The translations under genes were made by a program, and so were the position numbers. Below are positions 9,208-20,592 of a stretch of DNA of 64,000 bases, piece by piece; the first letter of the stretch is position 1, and the number at the start of each line of letters is the position of its first letter. Location: the NCBI GenBank assembly GCA_000467715.1, contig AJFK01000061.1, positions 1-64,000 of the forward strand, read 5' to 3'. Below the pieces are notes generated by a model. It was not told the origin of the DNA, ran no database searches, and was given only the letters and a program-made list of their open reading frames with translations. The DNA comes from Hysterium pulicare CBS 123377. Taxonomy: Eukaryota > Ascomycota > Dothideomycetes > Hysteriales > Hysteriaceae.

Positions 9208-10741
9208 CTACATCCTCCCCTTCACCCTATTCAAAGCCCTCTCGATGACGTTCTTCTCCAGTTTTGGTATACTCTCTACTCCACTTCCCTGCTCTCCTTC
9301 CCTTTCTCCGCCCTCATCTTCCACGCTCTCCCTCCCCGCAGCCACAATTTCATATCGTCTCGGCGGATCCCTCAACCCAGGCCAAATATCCAAGGGCAAG
9401 AAATCCCCTTGAGTAAGTGTGAACTGTTCTCTAGCCCGGACATCATCCTCAAACAACCTGTCCAATTCCCTCTGCGCCTCTTCAGCCTTCCTCTTCGCTT
9501 TCTCATGCCGTCGTCTCCGAGTGGCGATCTCAACGATGAGTTCGGCGTACGCGAGATCGAAGTTCTCGTAGAATTCACGGAGACCGTCCCATTCTTCGAT
9601 TCCGGAAGTGATGCTGGGACGGGAGTCGGACTCCCAGTGATCGAGGAAGGTTTTCGTGGCTGTGATGTGGGTGCGCGATTCGGCGCCGATGGAGTGGAGA
9701 AGGTCGAGCGTGGAGATTAGAGAGCTGTGTTCGGTGCGGAGGAGGGAGATGTGGGTTTCGATGTTGGAGAGTAGGAATTCCATTTCGGAACCCCGGTCTC
9801 GTATCTCGGAGACTACGTCCTCGACTTCTTGGGCGTCTTTTACGAGGACGAAAAGGAGTTGGTCGCGTTCGGCGTCGGTTATTGGCTCAGGTGGTGCGGC
9901 AAAGGCAGAGGCGCTGGGGTCGGTTCCAGCTCCGGGGGTTTCTTCTGTTGCAAGTGTTGCGGCCGCGCTGCCTCCTTCTGTGTGCTTGAGAGCGGTCACA
10001 CAGAGATCGTAGTGCCGTACAAGAGATTGGAAGCATTGCGCTGCTTCTCTGGCATGACCCTCCAACTCATGATATAGACCTGGTATTGGTGTTGGATTCG
10101 AGGCTGTGGCAGGGGAATCGGGGATGCTGGAAATTGTATTTCGGAGATTTTTGAGCGACACATCAAGAGTGTCAGTGCTGTCATTAAAAGCGGAGATGGC
10201 GTCGTTATAGCGATCTATGCAGGCGCGAAGAGAGCCTTTGAGGTTATCGACGGTCTCGCTGTCAATGAAGTCTAGGAGGTGTTTGGGTGTGCTGTCAGGA
10301 GGCTGGAGGGATGGCTCTATCGGGGTATCACGAAGAACGGCAAGGGTGGATTGGAGACCGCTGAAAGAAGTGTCGAGACTGTGGAGAAGGGACTGTCATC
10401 CTTAGCAAGTTGATTATGGTGTGGGCAGGCTAGTTTCGTACCTTGAAGTCTGCCCTCACCTCCACCTCCACTACGTTGATACCTTGGCGTACAGCTTCTA
10501 GAGCATCTGCCTGCTCATCTATGCTACATCTCAGGAAAGAGTTCTTGGCCGACAGTATTGCATTCTCCTCTAAGAGCTCTCGTGAAGTGTGAACTATCTC
10601 ATTCGCTCGCCATAGCACGGTTGTGGTATTCAGGGAGCGCTTCGAGGAAACGAAGTGATGGACGAGCTGATCGAGATTTAGACTCATATTGTATGAGCCA
10701 TTACTGCCTACGGAGGACGCTGGCGACTCTGGAGATGCCAT
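9208..10741 (-). CDS. atg17: Autophagy scaffold protein Atg17
   Basis: Two exons, 10741-10442 and 10392-9208, joined in phase 0 across a 49-bp intron (GTACGA donor, GACAG acceptor); 494 residues. Atg17 forms the S-shaped dimer that scaffolds the Atg1 kinase complex with Atg29/Atg31 (and Atg13) at the pre-autophagosomal site. Seen directly: the N-terminal LDQLVHHFVSSKRSL and WRANEIVH motif, long helical heptad-rich stretches, GLYHELEGHAREAAQCFQSLVRHYDLC in the centre, and the C-terminal FYENFDLAYAELIVEIATRRR helix, RELDRLFEDDVRAREQF and FLPLDIWPGL, all characteristic of filamentous-fungal Atg17. Divergently placed to sconB across 860 bases. Confidence 0.93.
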
Positions 10742-11601
10742 GGCTAATTATAGGTTGACGTTGGAGAAGGAGCACGGAATCAGGCGGCAGAGATTGGATA
10801 GTCGTGGTTGCGTTTGGGCGCTGTCAAGCGATCGCAGGACCATCGTCACCGACTCTCAAATGGGGGATGCAAGCAAAAGCTATGATGATGAGTGCGGTGG
10901 TTCATGGTGTTGGCACCGATGCTTCCATGGTGATTGTCGAAGGCGGAGCTCAAGGTCGGGCCTCGAGGCGGTAAAGAGCGGCAGTATTTCCAAGCCTCCC
11001 AGTCCGGAGGCGGTGAGTGGCCATCAGGGTAGGGCTGCATTGTCGAGGAGAATGTTTTGCGCCGAACGAACTATACGCCGTGCCATTGGAGATGAAGGAG
11101 AGTTGATGAGAGCAGGAGCCTGTGCAACAGCTTGAGAAATGCGAGGCACGTGTGGAACTGCCTTATGAATGTATCGTATTTGGGTGATGTGATGTTTGTT
11201 CGTCGCAATATGGCGTGCTGGGCTAAGGATCAAACTTCGCCATCGGCACTTCCCCGAGCACCCCCGACGCAGGCAGAGAGCCCCCCACACAGGCGTCCAA
11301 CTCAATCCTCACCACCGCCGTTCCTATCGAAGCAAAAGAAAATCTCCCGAGTCATTATATTCAACTCTCCTTTGCACACGTTTCACCGCTGTATATACCT
11401 GCATACTCATTGCTAAAAACCTGTGCGCATCCTTGCATCCCCTACTCACCCTGTTACCATTCATCTGGGTCAAGTCAGCACGCAATCGGGCCTCCAAAGC
11501 TCGACACACCTCCCATGTGTGAGACCCCAAACGCAAATTCGTAGGGGCTCTCAGCGCTGGGAGCCCGATTCATTTGCACACGCGGTACCTGCACGGCCAA
11601 T
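10742..11601. other. Divergent promoter region between ATG17 and sconB
   Basis: 860 bases between two divergent starts. A TATA-like TATATACC lies near 11391, about 210 bases before the sconB start, and a GCACGTG E-box-like site (the core bound by Cbf1/Met4-type sulphur regulators in yeast) lies near 11146. Both are weak single-site observations. Confidence 0.35.
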
Positions 11602-13835
11602 ATGGCGTCAAACACGACTCATACCGTCGAATCTCTTCTCACCGACCCGAACCATGATTTCGAAGCACAACAGAATTCGAAACGAAGACGAACGTCCTGG
11701 AGGACTCAGCTTCCCATCACTTCAGATATGAGCGATATTTCTTGCTCCGATCCCCACACCGCTCTATTGCAGGGCCACGATCACGAAGGGGCTGGGAGCA
11801 GAAGTCGACATCTAGCGGAGACCGTTGGGACTGATAAAACGGCTGAGCAGAAGGACACCAGTTTTCTTAGCCATAATGCCTCCAAGCAAGCCGAAAAAAT
11901 GATCAGCCCTTTTCTCGCCCAGCACATACCGCAGCAATACAATCCATTGGGCGGCAATGCGCAAACGAGGAGCGATCCTGATAGGATGAGCACAAAGTAT
12001 TGTTATCGACACCGGCCGGACATGTTATGTAGGCGGCAAGCAGATGAGCCGTCGATGGAGCAACTGCAGGAGGTGAGTCTACGAATTCATTCTTCGCGAT
12101 TAATACTGACCATCTTACCTAGGAGCTCGGAAGTCTCTCCCAAGCCGACCAGCAAGCCGTTGCTCATGTCTGGTCTCTCTTTTCTGCCGCACCTTCTAAA
12201 CACAGAAACCTCATGCTGCAGGGCGTCCTCGCACAATGCTGTTTTCCTCAGCTGTCCTTCATCTCATCTTCTGTTAGAAACTTGATCAAGATCGATTTTC
12301 TCGCCGCATTGCCTCCGGAACTAGGCTTCAAAATTCTGTGCTTTTTGGATACAACGTCGCTATGCAAGGCAGCTCAAGTCAGCCAGAGGTGGAGGACGTT
12401 GGCAGACGATGACGTTGTGTGGCACAAAATGTGTGAGCAGCACATCGACAGGAAGTGTACAAAATGTGGCTGGGGTTTACCGCTGTTGGAGCAGAAAAGA
12501 CTGAGGACGGAGAAGAGGCAGATCCAACTCCGTGCTACCGGACGAGGGCTCAATGAGTGGTCACCGGATATCACGCCGGTCCCGGAGTCAATCCACACCC
12601 CCCAACCTAATCCTCTATCAGGTTTGAAACGACCCGCGGTTGATGAAGAAACGTCGGGAAGCTCGTCCAAACGAACATGCACAAAGTCCGTCAATGCCGA
12701 AGAGAATGAATACTTTGACCAGCCGGTCACGCGGCCATGGAAGGACGTTTATAAAGACCGTTTCAAAGTCGGCACCAACTGGAAATATGGAAGATTTTCT
12801 ACCAAGATATTCAAAGGGCATACGAATGGAGTGATGTGTCTGCAGTTCGATGACAATATCCTCATGACTGGATCTTACGATGCCACCGTGAAGGTTTGGG
12901 ATATAGAATCAGGAGAAGAGATTCGGACCATCACCGGCCATACCGCGGGTATTCGCTGCCTACAATTCGATGAATCCCGCTTGTTTACGGGAAGCCTCGA
13001 CCGGACTCTCAAAATATGGAACTGGCGTACCGGCGAATGCATCAAGACCCTCACAGGTCACTCGGACGGGGTTATCGCTTTGCATTGGACGAACAATCTG
13101 CTTGCTTCAGGATCAATTGACCATACCATCAGATTCTGGAATTTCAACCATATGAATAGGTTCACACTTCGAGGACATACAGACTGGGTTAACAGTGTCA
13201 AGATCGATGATGCCTCTCGAACCCTTTTTTCGGCCTCGGATGACTGCAGCGTTAAACTGTGGGATCTCGACTCGCACCAATGTATCAAGACCTTCGAAGG
13301 TCATGCTGGACAAGTTCAACAAGTGCTGCCTCTTCCACCGGAATTCGACATTGACGAGGATGAGTTTGTTCGAGACTCAAACCACGACCTTTCCGATGCT
13401 GCCAGTATTACCTCAGATCATCAGGCACCTGATGATGGTCCCTCATTTCAACATGAATCCGTGAACTTCTTCCCTCACGACCCGGACCGGCCACAACCAC
13501 CACAGTACATGCTCACTGGCTCTCTCGATGGAACTATCCGCCTTTGGCATGTTCCTTCAGGTCGCTGCATCCATCGTTTCTTCGGCCACGTCGAGGGCAT
13601 CTGGGCACTGGCAGCCGATACATTACGGATGGTTTCCGGAGCCGAAGACAAGACGGTCAAAGTCTGGGATCCGAGGACCGGGAAGCACGAGAGGACGCTT
13701 GCGGGCCATATGGGACCAGTTACGTGTATTGGGTTAAGCGATAGCAGATTGGTAAGTGGGAGCGAAGATTGCCAGGTCCGGATGTATAGTTTCCAGCCTG
13801 AGGAAATTGCTCAGTCGAGCGTGGAGAGTTCGTGA
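11602..13835 (+). CDS. sconB: F-box/WD40 protein SconB (MET30/SCON2 ortholog)
   Basis: Exons 11602-12072 and 12123-13835, phase 0, 50-bp intron (GTGAGT to CCTAG); 727 residues. The substrate receptor of an SCF ubiquitin ligase that represses sulphur assimilation by targeting the Met4/CYS3/MetR activator. Seen directly: the fungal SCONB signature [16 protein letters not shown], an F-box at about residues 218-262 ([14 protein letters not shown]..), [12 protein letters not shown], and seven WD40 repeats from about residue 388 ([56 protein letters not shown]). An acidic insert between the fifth and sixth repeats is usual in this family. The first 150 residues are Ser/Thr-rich and poorly conserved. 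Confidence 0.95.
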
Positions 13836-14640
13836 ACGTTCTCCTCTAGCTTTCATTTCGATCATTTGCGGCCATGGGTATCTGGCATTTGGGCAGTAGT
13901 TCACCCATCATCGGTCATGTTTAGCGATGGCGTCAGGGACAGGTTCATGCGGTTTCCTTCTCCAATTATAATGCGAATCTGTCCGGTCGATGCGGATTTT
14001 AAGTATTTGGTGCACTCTGCTTAGGATGGATACCCAGGCGCCCATAACTTCTTGTAGATAAAGTCATTGTACCGTTATCCAAAAATATCTGCACCATCTG
14101 ATTTCTGAAGTGTACTCACCAGCGAGTTACGACTATGCATATGAGGAATTCTTTAGGTATAAACGCGCTCTTAGCACTGCGCACGTGACCGCGCATTGCT
14201 TAGGTACTTCCAAGGTTGTCATCTGGTCCTCAATCGTGTTAACATCTCATCGCCAAACAACCGAACTATCCTGCAACGGAATGTTTACTTTTATAGAACA
14301 GATACATGATTGTTATTGTACAGATTTATCGCTGAATGCTAAGCCACAATGGTTTCGCCTGCAGCCTTGGGCTGAGCTGAGCCTCGCCAGGCGCTCTGTT
14401 CACTACGACACTTGATATGTTAAGGGCAATCCTATTTATTTTCTCGTAGCTTTCATTCTTCCTATCACCGCTACTGTGTTTAGATTCCCGTCAAATCACT
14501 TTCCCACATAACTGAATCCCTTAAGTTTAGCGGCACGCAAAGCCTTACTCTTTATCAACGTAACCTAAGCCAAAGGCCACAATCTTCCTCGACGCGTGAT
14601 AGTTGAGCTTTCGGAACTGTCGTCTTCAATTAATATCAGC
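13836..14640. other. Non-coding stretch, nothing recognised
   Basis: 805 bases between sconB and the next plus-strand gene; expected to hold the sconB 3' UTR and the next promoter. The open frame at 14110-14415 shows no family features. Confidence 0.5.
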
Positions 14641-16032
14641 ATGTCTGATGACACCGGGCTAATTGAGACATTGCGCAATGACTTTACTGGAACATCCACT
14701 GTCCAGATTGAAGTGGCATCTACTCAGCCTGGACTTAGGAATCGTGCGAGGCAGACGCCGGATGGCTTGACGCACCTTCGTAAGTATGAATTCTACGATT
14801 CTACTTTAGTTTTCTCTATGCTCTTCTATTAACCTAGGGAATATAGACTCGGAAAAAGGCAATGCGCGCTCTACTCGCATGGAGAGTCTGCGTAGCATCG
14901 TAGGTCTTCTGATGCAACTTGAAGCCTTCACACTCAACACATTTAGCGATGCAACTACCGCAAGTCCACAAATTCTAGGCTCCTCCTTTTGGGAAGCTGT
15001 CAGAGTAGATGTCTCCGCGTGGGCTGAGGAGCTGAGTCTTGATGAAGACCTCTACGAAGATAGGTGCGGGATCAGAATACAAAAAGATAACATTCAGTTG
15101 CGTGATGATACAATTCTGCAGCTGGTGTGCGATTCATACGGCAGCAGGTACTATGCCCAATTTATCGAACTGCTTGCAATACTTTACAGAACAGCGTTTA
15201 CCGAAGAAAAGTGCGTCTTAAATACTCCGAATCCCACGGTTCCAGGCTATCTAGAAGGGCTGGAAACCCCTCAAGAGTATCTGAGACACCTTATCATCGA
15301 GGTTTACACGAGGAGGTATAAGCTGAAGGTGGCGCTAAATATCTGTCGATCCCTCCAGGTCAGCATTAAGTCTGCAGTTGAACGTGGAGACATCGACGAA
15401 AAACCTCTAGCAGCTTTGAAGCAAAAAATGGAAAAACTTCAAGAAAACTGGGGTTATGCTTACAGTACACTGCATGGGAAGGAGGGGCCTGATCTCATAA
15501 ATCCAAAAAGTGTCCGGTGGTGGTAAGCAACCCGCAAAATCCACTTTTAAGCAGATTCTGATGTATGTGCAGGGACCCTGAGGGTGAAACGAATGGAGTC
15601 TCTAACTCTTATCTAACACCTATGAATGCTGTCGATGCATATGTCAGTTCGACCAACGTTAACGCCAATGCCACGCTCTTGTTTCTTGTCCCAATCATTA
15701 GCCTACTCTCATGTATTCCAGCGGGACTAGCTTGGTGGCATACTCCATCCCAAGCCGGGACAAACCACGATGGAGATTTCTTCCAATTAGTTTCCAGCAC
15801 GACTATGCAACTTCTGGGAACAATTACCATGATCTGGCCTACTATCTTCTCGGCAGGTCTCGCTCCTCTACCTTGGCTATGGACGTGGGTCCTTGCAGGC
15901 ACAAGTATGATCTGCACTGCTCTTGCGGTGGCTTTGTACCTGCTTGTCCCAATAGCGTGGAGCGGGCTGCTTTCGTTTTGTGGAAGTGTTGCTCAGGCTT
16001 TGGTGTTGTTGCAGCTTGCGCACACGCTCTAG
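14641..16032 (+). CDS. Unknown protein with helical head and four C-terminal membrane helices
   Basis: Three exons: 14641-14779, 14838-15522 and 15573-16032, with consistent phases and introns of 58 and 50 bp (GTAAGT..CCTAG and GTAAGC..GCAG); 427 residues. Residues 1-60 are polar, residues 60-280 predict as a charged helical domain (e.g. MESLRSIVGLLMQLEAF, YAQFIELLAILYRTAF, a Lys/Glu-rich coiled stretch near 255), then four hydrophobic segments (LFLVPIISLLSCIPAGLAWW; LLGTITMIWPTIFSAGL; WVLAGTSMICTALAVALYLL; a final one ending in LAHTL). The fold plan recalls fungal proteins with a soluble helical bundle tied to a membrane, but I cannot assign a family. The ATG at 14641 is preferred to an in-frame GTG upstream. 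Confidence 0.7.
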
Positions 16033-16602
16033 GCCGTTGAGTATTAGAGCATAGGTAAAGGTCTCTCCCACTGTGCCGTGGTTAACAGCGGGATTGCGGA
16101 AGGCATGTCTAATTTCTACGCTTCACCAGTCATACACATGGCCTCGACGCTGAGCCCCGATATACGCCAATAAACCAGTGACAAGCGACCATCGATCACT
16201 AACAGTATCCTGTAGCAGACTCAAATTAACAAATCAAGAGCTTTGAGCACATTTCACTTGCGAGATTTTCACCATTTTCGGGTTTTCTACCCACTCTAAT
16301 CTCTTTCTTCCACACTCTGGTCTTGATGGACGTTGAAAAGGCATGCCGCAGCCTCATCTTGCTGCCTGGAGCTCACCGGATGGGGCGCAGTCCAAACTTC
16401 TGAGAACTTCAACCCGTGCCGCAATCCTTCACTTCGAAGTGTAAAAGCAGAGTAAAGCTCTGCAATTCTCCGATTCTCACATTTCTCGTTTTCCGCAAAA
16501 CCAGGAGCACGAGTCTCGCCACGACCACTCCTAGCATATAAAAGGTGTCTCTTCCTCCGCGTCTCATCGCAGTCTCCGACCTCTTAATCCCTTACAACTA
16601 TC
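16033..16602. other. Intergenic region with a TATA box near its right end
   Basis: 570 bases. Holds the promoter of the first DUF7730-like gene; otherwise nothing recognised. Confidence 0.5.
16535..16544 (+). promoter_or_regulatory. TATA box of DUF7730-like copy A
   Basis: CATATAAAAG, 59 bases before the ATG at 16603. The paralog at 20593 has a similar CATATAAAAT at 20491. Confidence 0.6.
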
Positions 16603-18142
16603 ATGAAGAGGATGACCGTACCCTCGTTGCGAGGGATCATTCACCGCTCCGATCCTTCTCTTCCAATCTGCTACCTCTGCCCAATCGGAGACTGCCAAAA
16701 CCCTAACAAAATTCGACGTCATGCTAAAGGTTACCTCATATTCACCGGCGTGGCTACTGGTATTGGTGTGGTGTTGATTTTTGTTGCAGTCCCGCTCTCC
16801 GCGTTGACTCTGTATCATGTAGTGCCGAAGCTGCCGAGTTGGTATAGAATGTATAAAGAGATGAGATATGAGAGGAGATACGAGACGACGTATGAGAGTT
16901 GGATTAAGGGAAAGGAAAGGGAATGGAAGAGATCTGAGCGACGAGCCCCCAAAGCATTGCAAGCAAAGAAAAGCCGCCTCATCTTGTCAACTCATGCTAC
17001 TCTGGCTGAGAATGCCTCGTGGCCAGGCAGCGGACGAAGATTTCTGTGGAGACGCAGGCAACCGGACTTTGAACAACGAGGATCTGCACTCTGCAGGTTA
17101 CCTTATGATATCAGGTGTGCTATATGGGAGTTAGTTGTCGGTGGACATCACATCGCTTTATATCGAAGACAGGGGAGACTTGTGCATGAAATATTGGATG
17201 CAGAAATAGGTGATCCTTATGAGGAGGAAGGGCTTGAGGTAATCAATCCGCTTAATAATCTCACGGCGGAGGATTCCTCGTGGGTAAAAGAGAAAGGAAG
17301 TATCCAAGCCCCGGAAAGGAAACGACTCCTAGCATTACTCAAAACCTGTCGACTCATGTAAGTTTCTTCCTCTCATTTTCCTCCCCCTAACTCGACTGAG
17401 CGATTCAACGGGTCGCTAACTCATCATGACAAGTTACTCCGAAGCCGTGGAACCCCTCTACAAAACAAATACATTCCTCCTCCTCCAGAACCTCTCCCTC
17501 TCCGACGTCCACCGCACCATCCCCAGCTCCCAATTTTCACTCATAAAGCACCTCCACCTCCACTGGACCTTCCGCTTCGAAGACACTTTCGAACAAGACG
17601 CACTAGGCAACCGCCCTATGAGATTGATCGAACGAGGGTGGAGGGAAACTATCATCGCACCACCACCTCCCAAGCCTTGGGATATCGAGACCTGGAGCCA
17701 AGCTATTGACATTCTTGCCTCTATGACTGGGTTGAGACATCTATCGATATTTATCCAGGGGCCGTTTCTGACGAATTCGGACGTCCTACGCATGCTTCAA
17801 CCGCTTCGGCGCATCAAGATACAGCCCTCGCCTCCTGTGCGCTGGTCTTCGAGCTTTGTCGTGCGTGTGCCTTGGGCAAGGTATACGGCTCGTACGGGGA
17901 GAGATGAAATTGATAGGAATATGGCTGATCGAGGTTTTCCTTTCAGACTCACGAGGCCGGAGCCTATTGGCAAGGAAGAGGATGTGAAGGGAGGGAGATT
18001 AGTTATGGATGCGGATTCAGGACCGGAGGTGAGGTGGGTTGGGGGATGTGTGCTTGGGGTTGATGGGAATGGTGGGGTGGTGGGCAGGGAGTATAGGGTT
18101 TTTATTCCGGGGTATAAGCGGAGGGATAGATTGAGGAGATAA
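16603..18142 (+). CDS. DUF7730-like membrane-anchored protein, paralog A
   Basis: Exons 16603-17357 and 17434-18142 joined in phase 2 over a 76-bp intron; 487 residues. An N-terminal Cys motif (CYLCPIGDC) precedes a membrane helix at about residues 48-75 (FTGVATGIGVVLIFVAVPLSAL), a basic linker, and a domain starting LPYDIRCAIWELVVGGHHIALYRRQGRLVH. After the intron come YSEAVEPLYKTNTF, HLHWTFR, PWDIETW, LSIFIQGPF, RVPWARY and GPEVRWVGG. This LP-x-x-IR-x-x-IWELV plan is that of the fungal DUF7730/F-box-like family, whose role is unknown. The intron sits at the same place as in paralogs B and C (ALLK-x-CR then I/YSEA). Side of membrane cannot be told. Confidence 0.82.
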
Positions 18143-18484
18143 TGGGTTGGTATGTTGTGAATAGGAAATAACAAGAAGGACCTGCTTGGATTAAAGATAT
18201 GATGTACATCCCCTTTCTGGTAGATGCTGCTGTCGAAAGGATTGATATTGAGGAGAGCAGTCATGCCATCGAACTCTCGGTACGGCTGATCGATTAGTCA
18301 AGTATCAAACTAGCATCCCTGACTTGAGATAAGATCATTACACTGGAGGAAGGGTTGAGACGAGCCTACAGGCACATGTCATGAGAGAGATCTCCTAAAT
18401 ATGCGGGAAATGGATGGCATGTACGTATTATAAAGTAGATTCTTCTTAGAGTTTTCTACGTCAAGCCTTCGTAGTGCTGGGATG
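18143..18484. other. Convergent intergenic region
   Basis: 342 bases between DUF7730-like copy A and the tail of the amidase remnant; nothing recognised. Confidence 0.5.
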
Positions 18485-20112
18485 TTAAGTTAATGGCGGC
18501 AGCCTTCTCGAGGAAATCTTGTCTTGGGTTATCTGGTTCTTCTTAGCTTCAGAGAGACTGATACGCCTCGGGAGTGGCAGACCTGGGGGCAGTTCACTAT
18601 CTGCATGCTTCTTGTTGAGAGCTAAGAGATCCTCAAGAGAGGTAACTTTCGTGTCGTCTACGCTTTGTAGATACTCCTCGAATTCTCGCTTGAAGTTGTG
18701 GGCTGATAGAAATCATCATCTTATGTACTACTGCCACGGGAAACCTATAATCCATGGAACTTGCCAAATATATCTGGCAGCACATGACTGCCGTTCAACT
18801 CGAATTCCTTCTCTGAGATGAGAAAAAGGGGCGTTATTGTGGAAGCTCTCTGAGAGCTCCCGAACCTTTGCATACGCGGCCAATGTTTCGTCTTTCTGCG
18901 CAGTTTAGCGGGGATTTTGTAACGGGAACATGACCGTACGATTTGCTTCTCTACGGAGGGTTCTCTCTTACGGGCAAATTCTGGAAACATCCAAACATCA
19001 GGATCCAAAGCTCCGACCTTCAAACCATTCCATGAACTAGTTACCGCTAATACGTAGCCACCTTTGGGGATGTCCGTCTTCGATGGATCTACGAGAATGT
19101 CCATCAACGTTGCCATGTCTTTGACACTTTTCGTCATTGGGCCTGCGCTATCGCACACACATGTGTGATTGGTATGATCCCATCTACCAATACTATTGAT
19201 ATGGTAGGTTTGATGGTGTATAATGCCCCGCGGTTTGCGGGGAGGATCAATGCCCCTTCCGTTTCGGTGCCAAGGGCAACAGGAGCGTAGCCAGCGGTGA
19301 CTCCTACTGCTGAACCTGAAAAGGAGCCTACTGGATTCTATGAAGCATTGGCAGCCTGCTATGTATTGGTGTTAGGTAAACGCACACTGTGGCCTGCAAA
19401 GGTGTCGTCTTCTCTCTAGAATGCCCCCACGAACATAAGCCGATTGTGTTCTGGCCACCCACGGCGGACCATCCACAACTTAGATCCGAGCCCCTAATCT
19501 CATGTTAATGCCCATAGACGCAACTGTTCTGTATTCTTCTCCTACTTACTTGAAGAAGTTGAGCTCCTAAGTTGAAGTTAGCTTCGTACTTACGTTACCT
19601 CATTGCAACTTACCGATAAGTTAGCTTTAGCAATAATTAGAGCACCAGCTCTCAGCACTATAGGTCCTTCAGTGGAACGTCCTTCAAACTCTAGAGCTCT
19701 TACTCACCTTCTCCACAACATCCGAATTGGCTTTTGGACGACTGCCTTGAAGAGCAATGCTACCTGCCGTTGCATCCATAGCCAATGCTGGTCCTGTAGC
19801 CATACTATCCTATCTCGTGCCAAAAGAGGCTACATCGCAAGAGCGACAGCGGGCCTGGTACGTTGATGAGAACAGGTACACCATGAAGGTTGCTGCGCAA
19901 TGTTCCCTCAGCTCGTTCATCATCGAGTCGCTTGGCCTGCGAGAGACTGTTCTCGCGAGGTGCGACCGAGATAAGAGCGTGCAATTAATCGTCATGCTTC
20001 TGAATCTGAGAGAGATATGCTCTACCAGCTGTACGCTCGTGATATCGTTTGCGCTGAGTCGCTTCTGGAGCTCTGCGGCGGTAGCTGTAAGCAGATTTGG
20101 TATACATGACAT
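18485..20112 (-). pseudogene. Amidase-signature enzyme, decayed
   Basis: Reading leftwards from 20112: an intact start LLTATAAELQKRLSANDITSVQLVEH as in fungal amidases; GSSAVGVTAGYAPVALGTETEG-like signature pieces at about 19340-19230, including the Gly/Ser-rich active-site region; CDSAGPMTKSVKDMATLMDILVD near 19150; FPEFARKREPSVEKQI near 18960; and the family's C-terminal NFKREFEEYLQSVDD and HADSELPP at 18690-18560. These parts lie in several frames with stops between them, so the gene is dead. The enzymes hydrolyse amides with a Ser-Ser-Lys triad. The remnant lies head to head with DUF7730-like copy B. Decay is by small indels and substitutions; no strong C-to-T bias (RIP) was obvious by eye. 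Confidence 0.82.
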
Positions 20113-20592
20113 CTTGGGTTGGCATTTTGTGGGTGTGGTAGTAGAATTAGAGATATCCGTTGGATTATAAAAATAGAGTAGATCGATGTTTCTGCTAGAT
20201 GGTGCTATCGAAAGATTTGAAGTTGAGAAGAAGGATAAAAGCGGGTATGAATCTCTTTTCGAGTTAGCGCCTTTTCGTTGGTAAGCCATGACATCAGCAC
20301 CGACCTCCCTTCTCCAACACAGTCTTCTCAAAGTCGCTTCACCTTTTCTTCGACTTACAAATCGATGCCCGATATAAAGTAAGATGACAAGCCGAAATCG
20401 TCAAGACCTGTAGCACCGCCCGCCGATCAGCTCTTGTATGGCTGCCTAACCCGGAGGATACGGCGTGCGGGAAGGCTGTGCCCTGTGCTGCATATAAAAT
20501 TCACCGAACCCAAGATTTCCCCCTCTAGATACGTAGATGGTAGAATCCTCTTGCTCTTCGGTCATTCGTTCTCCGTCTTTGCCCTCGTCAGT
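20113..20592. other. Divergent intergenic region
   Basis: 480 bases between the amidase remnant and DUF7730-like copy B. A TATA-like CATATAAAAT at 20491-20500 is about 95 bases before the copy B start. Confidence 0.5.
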
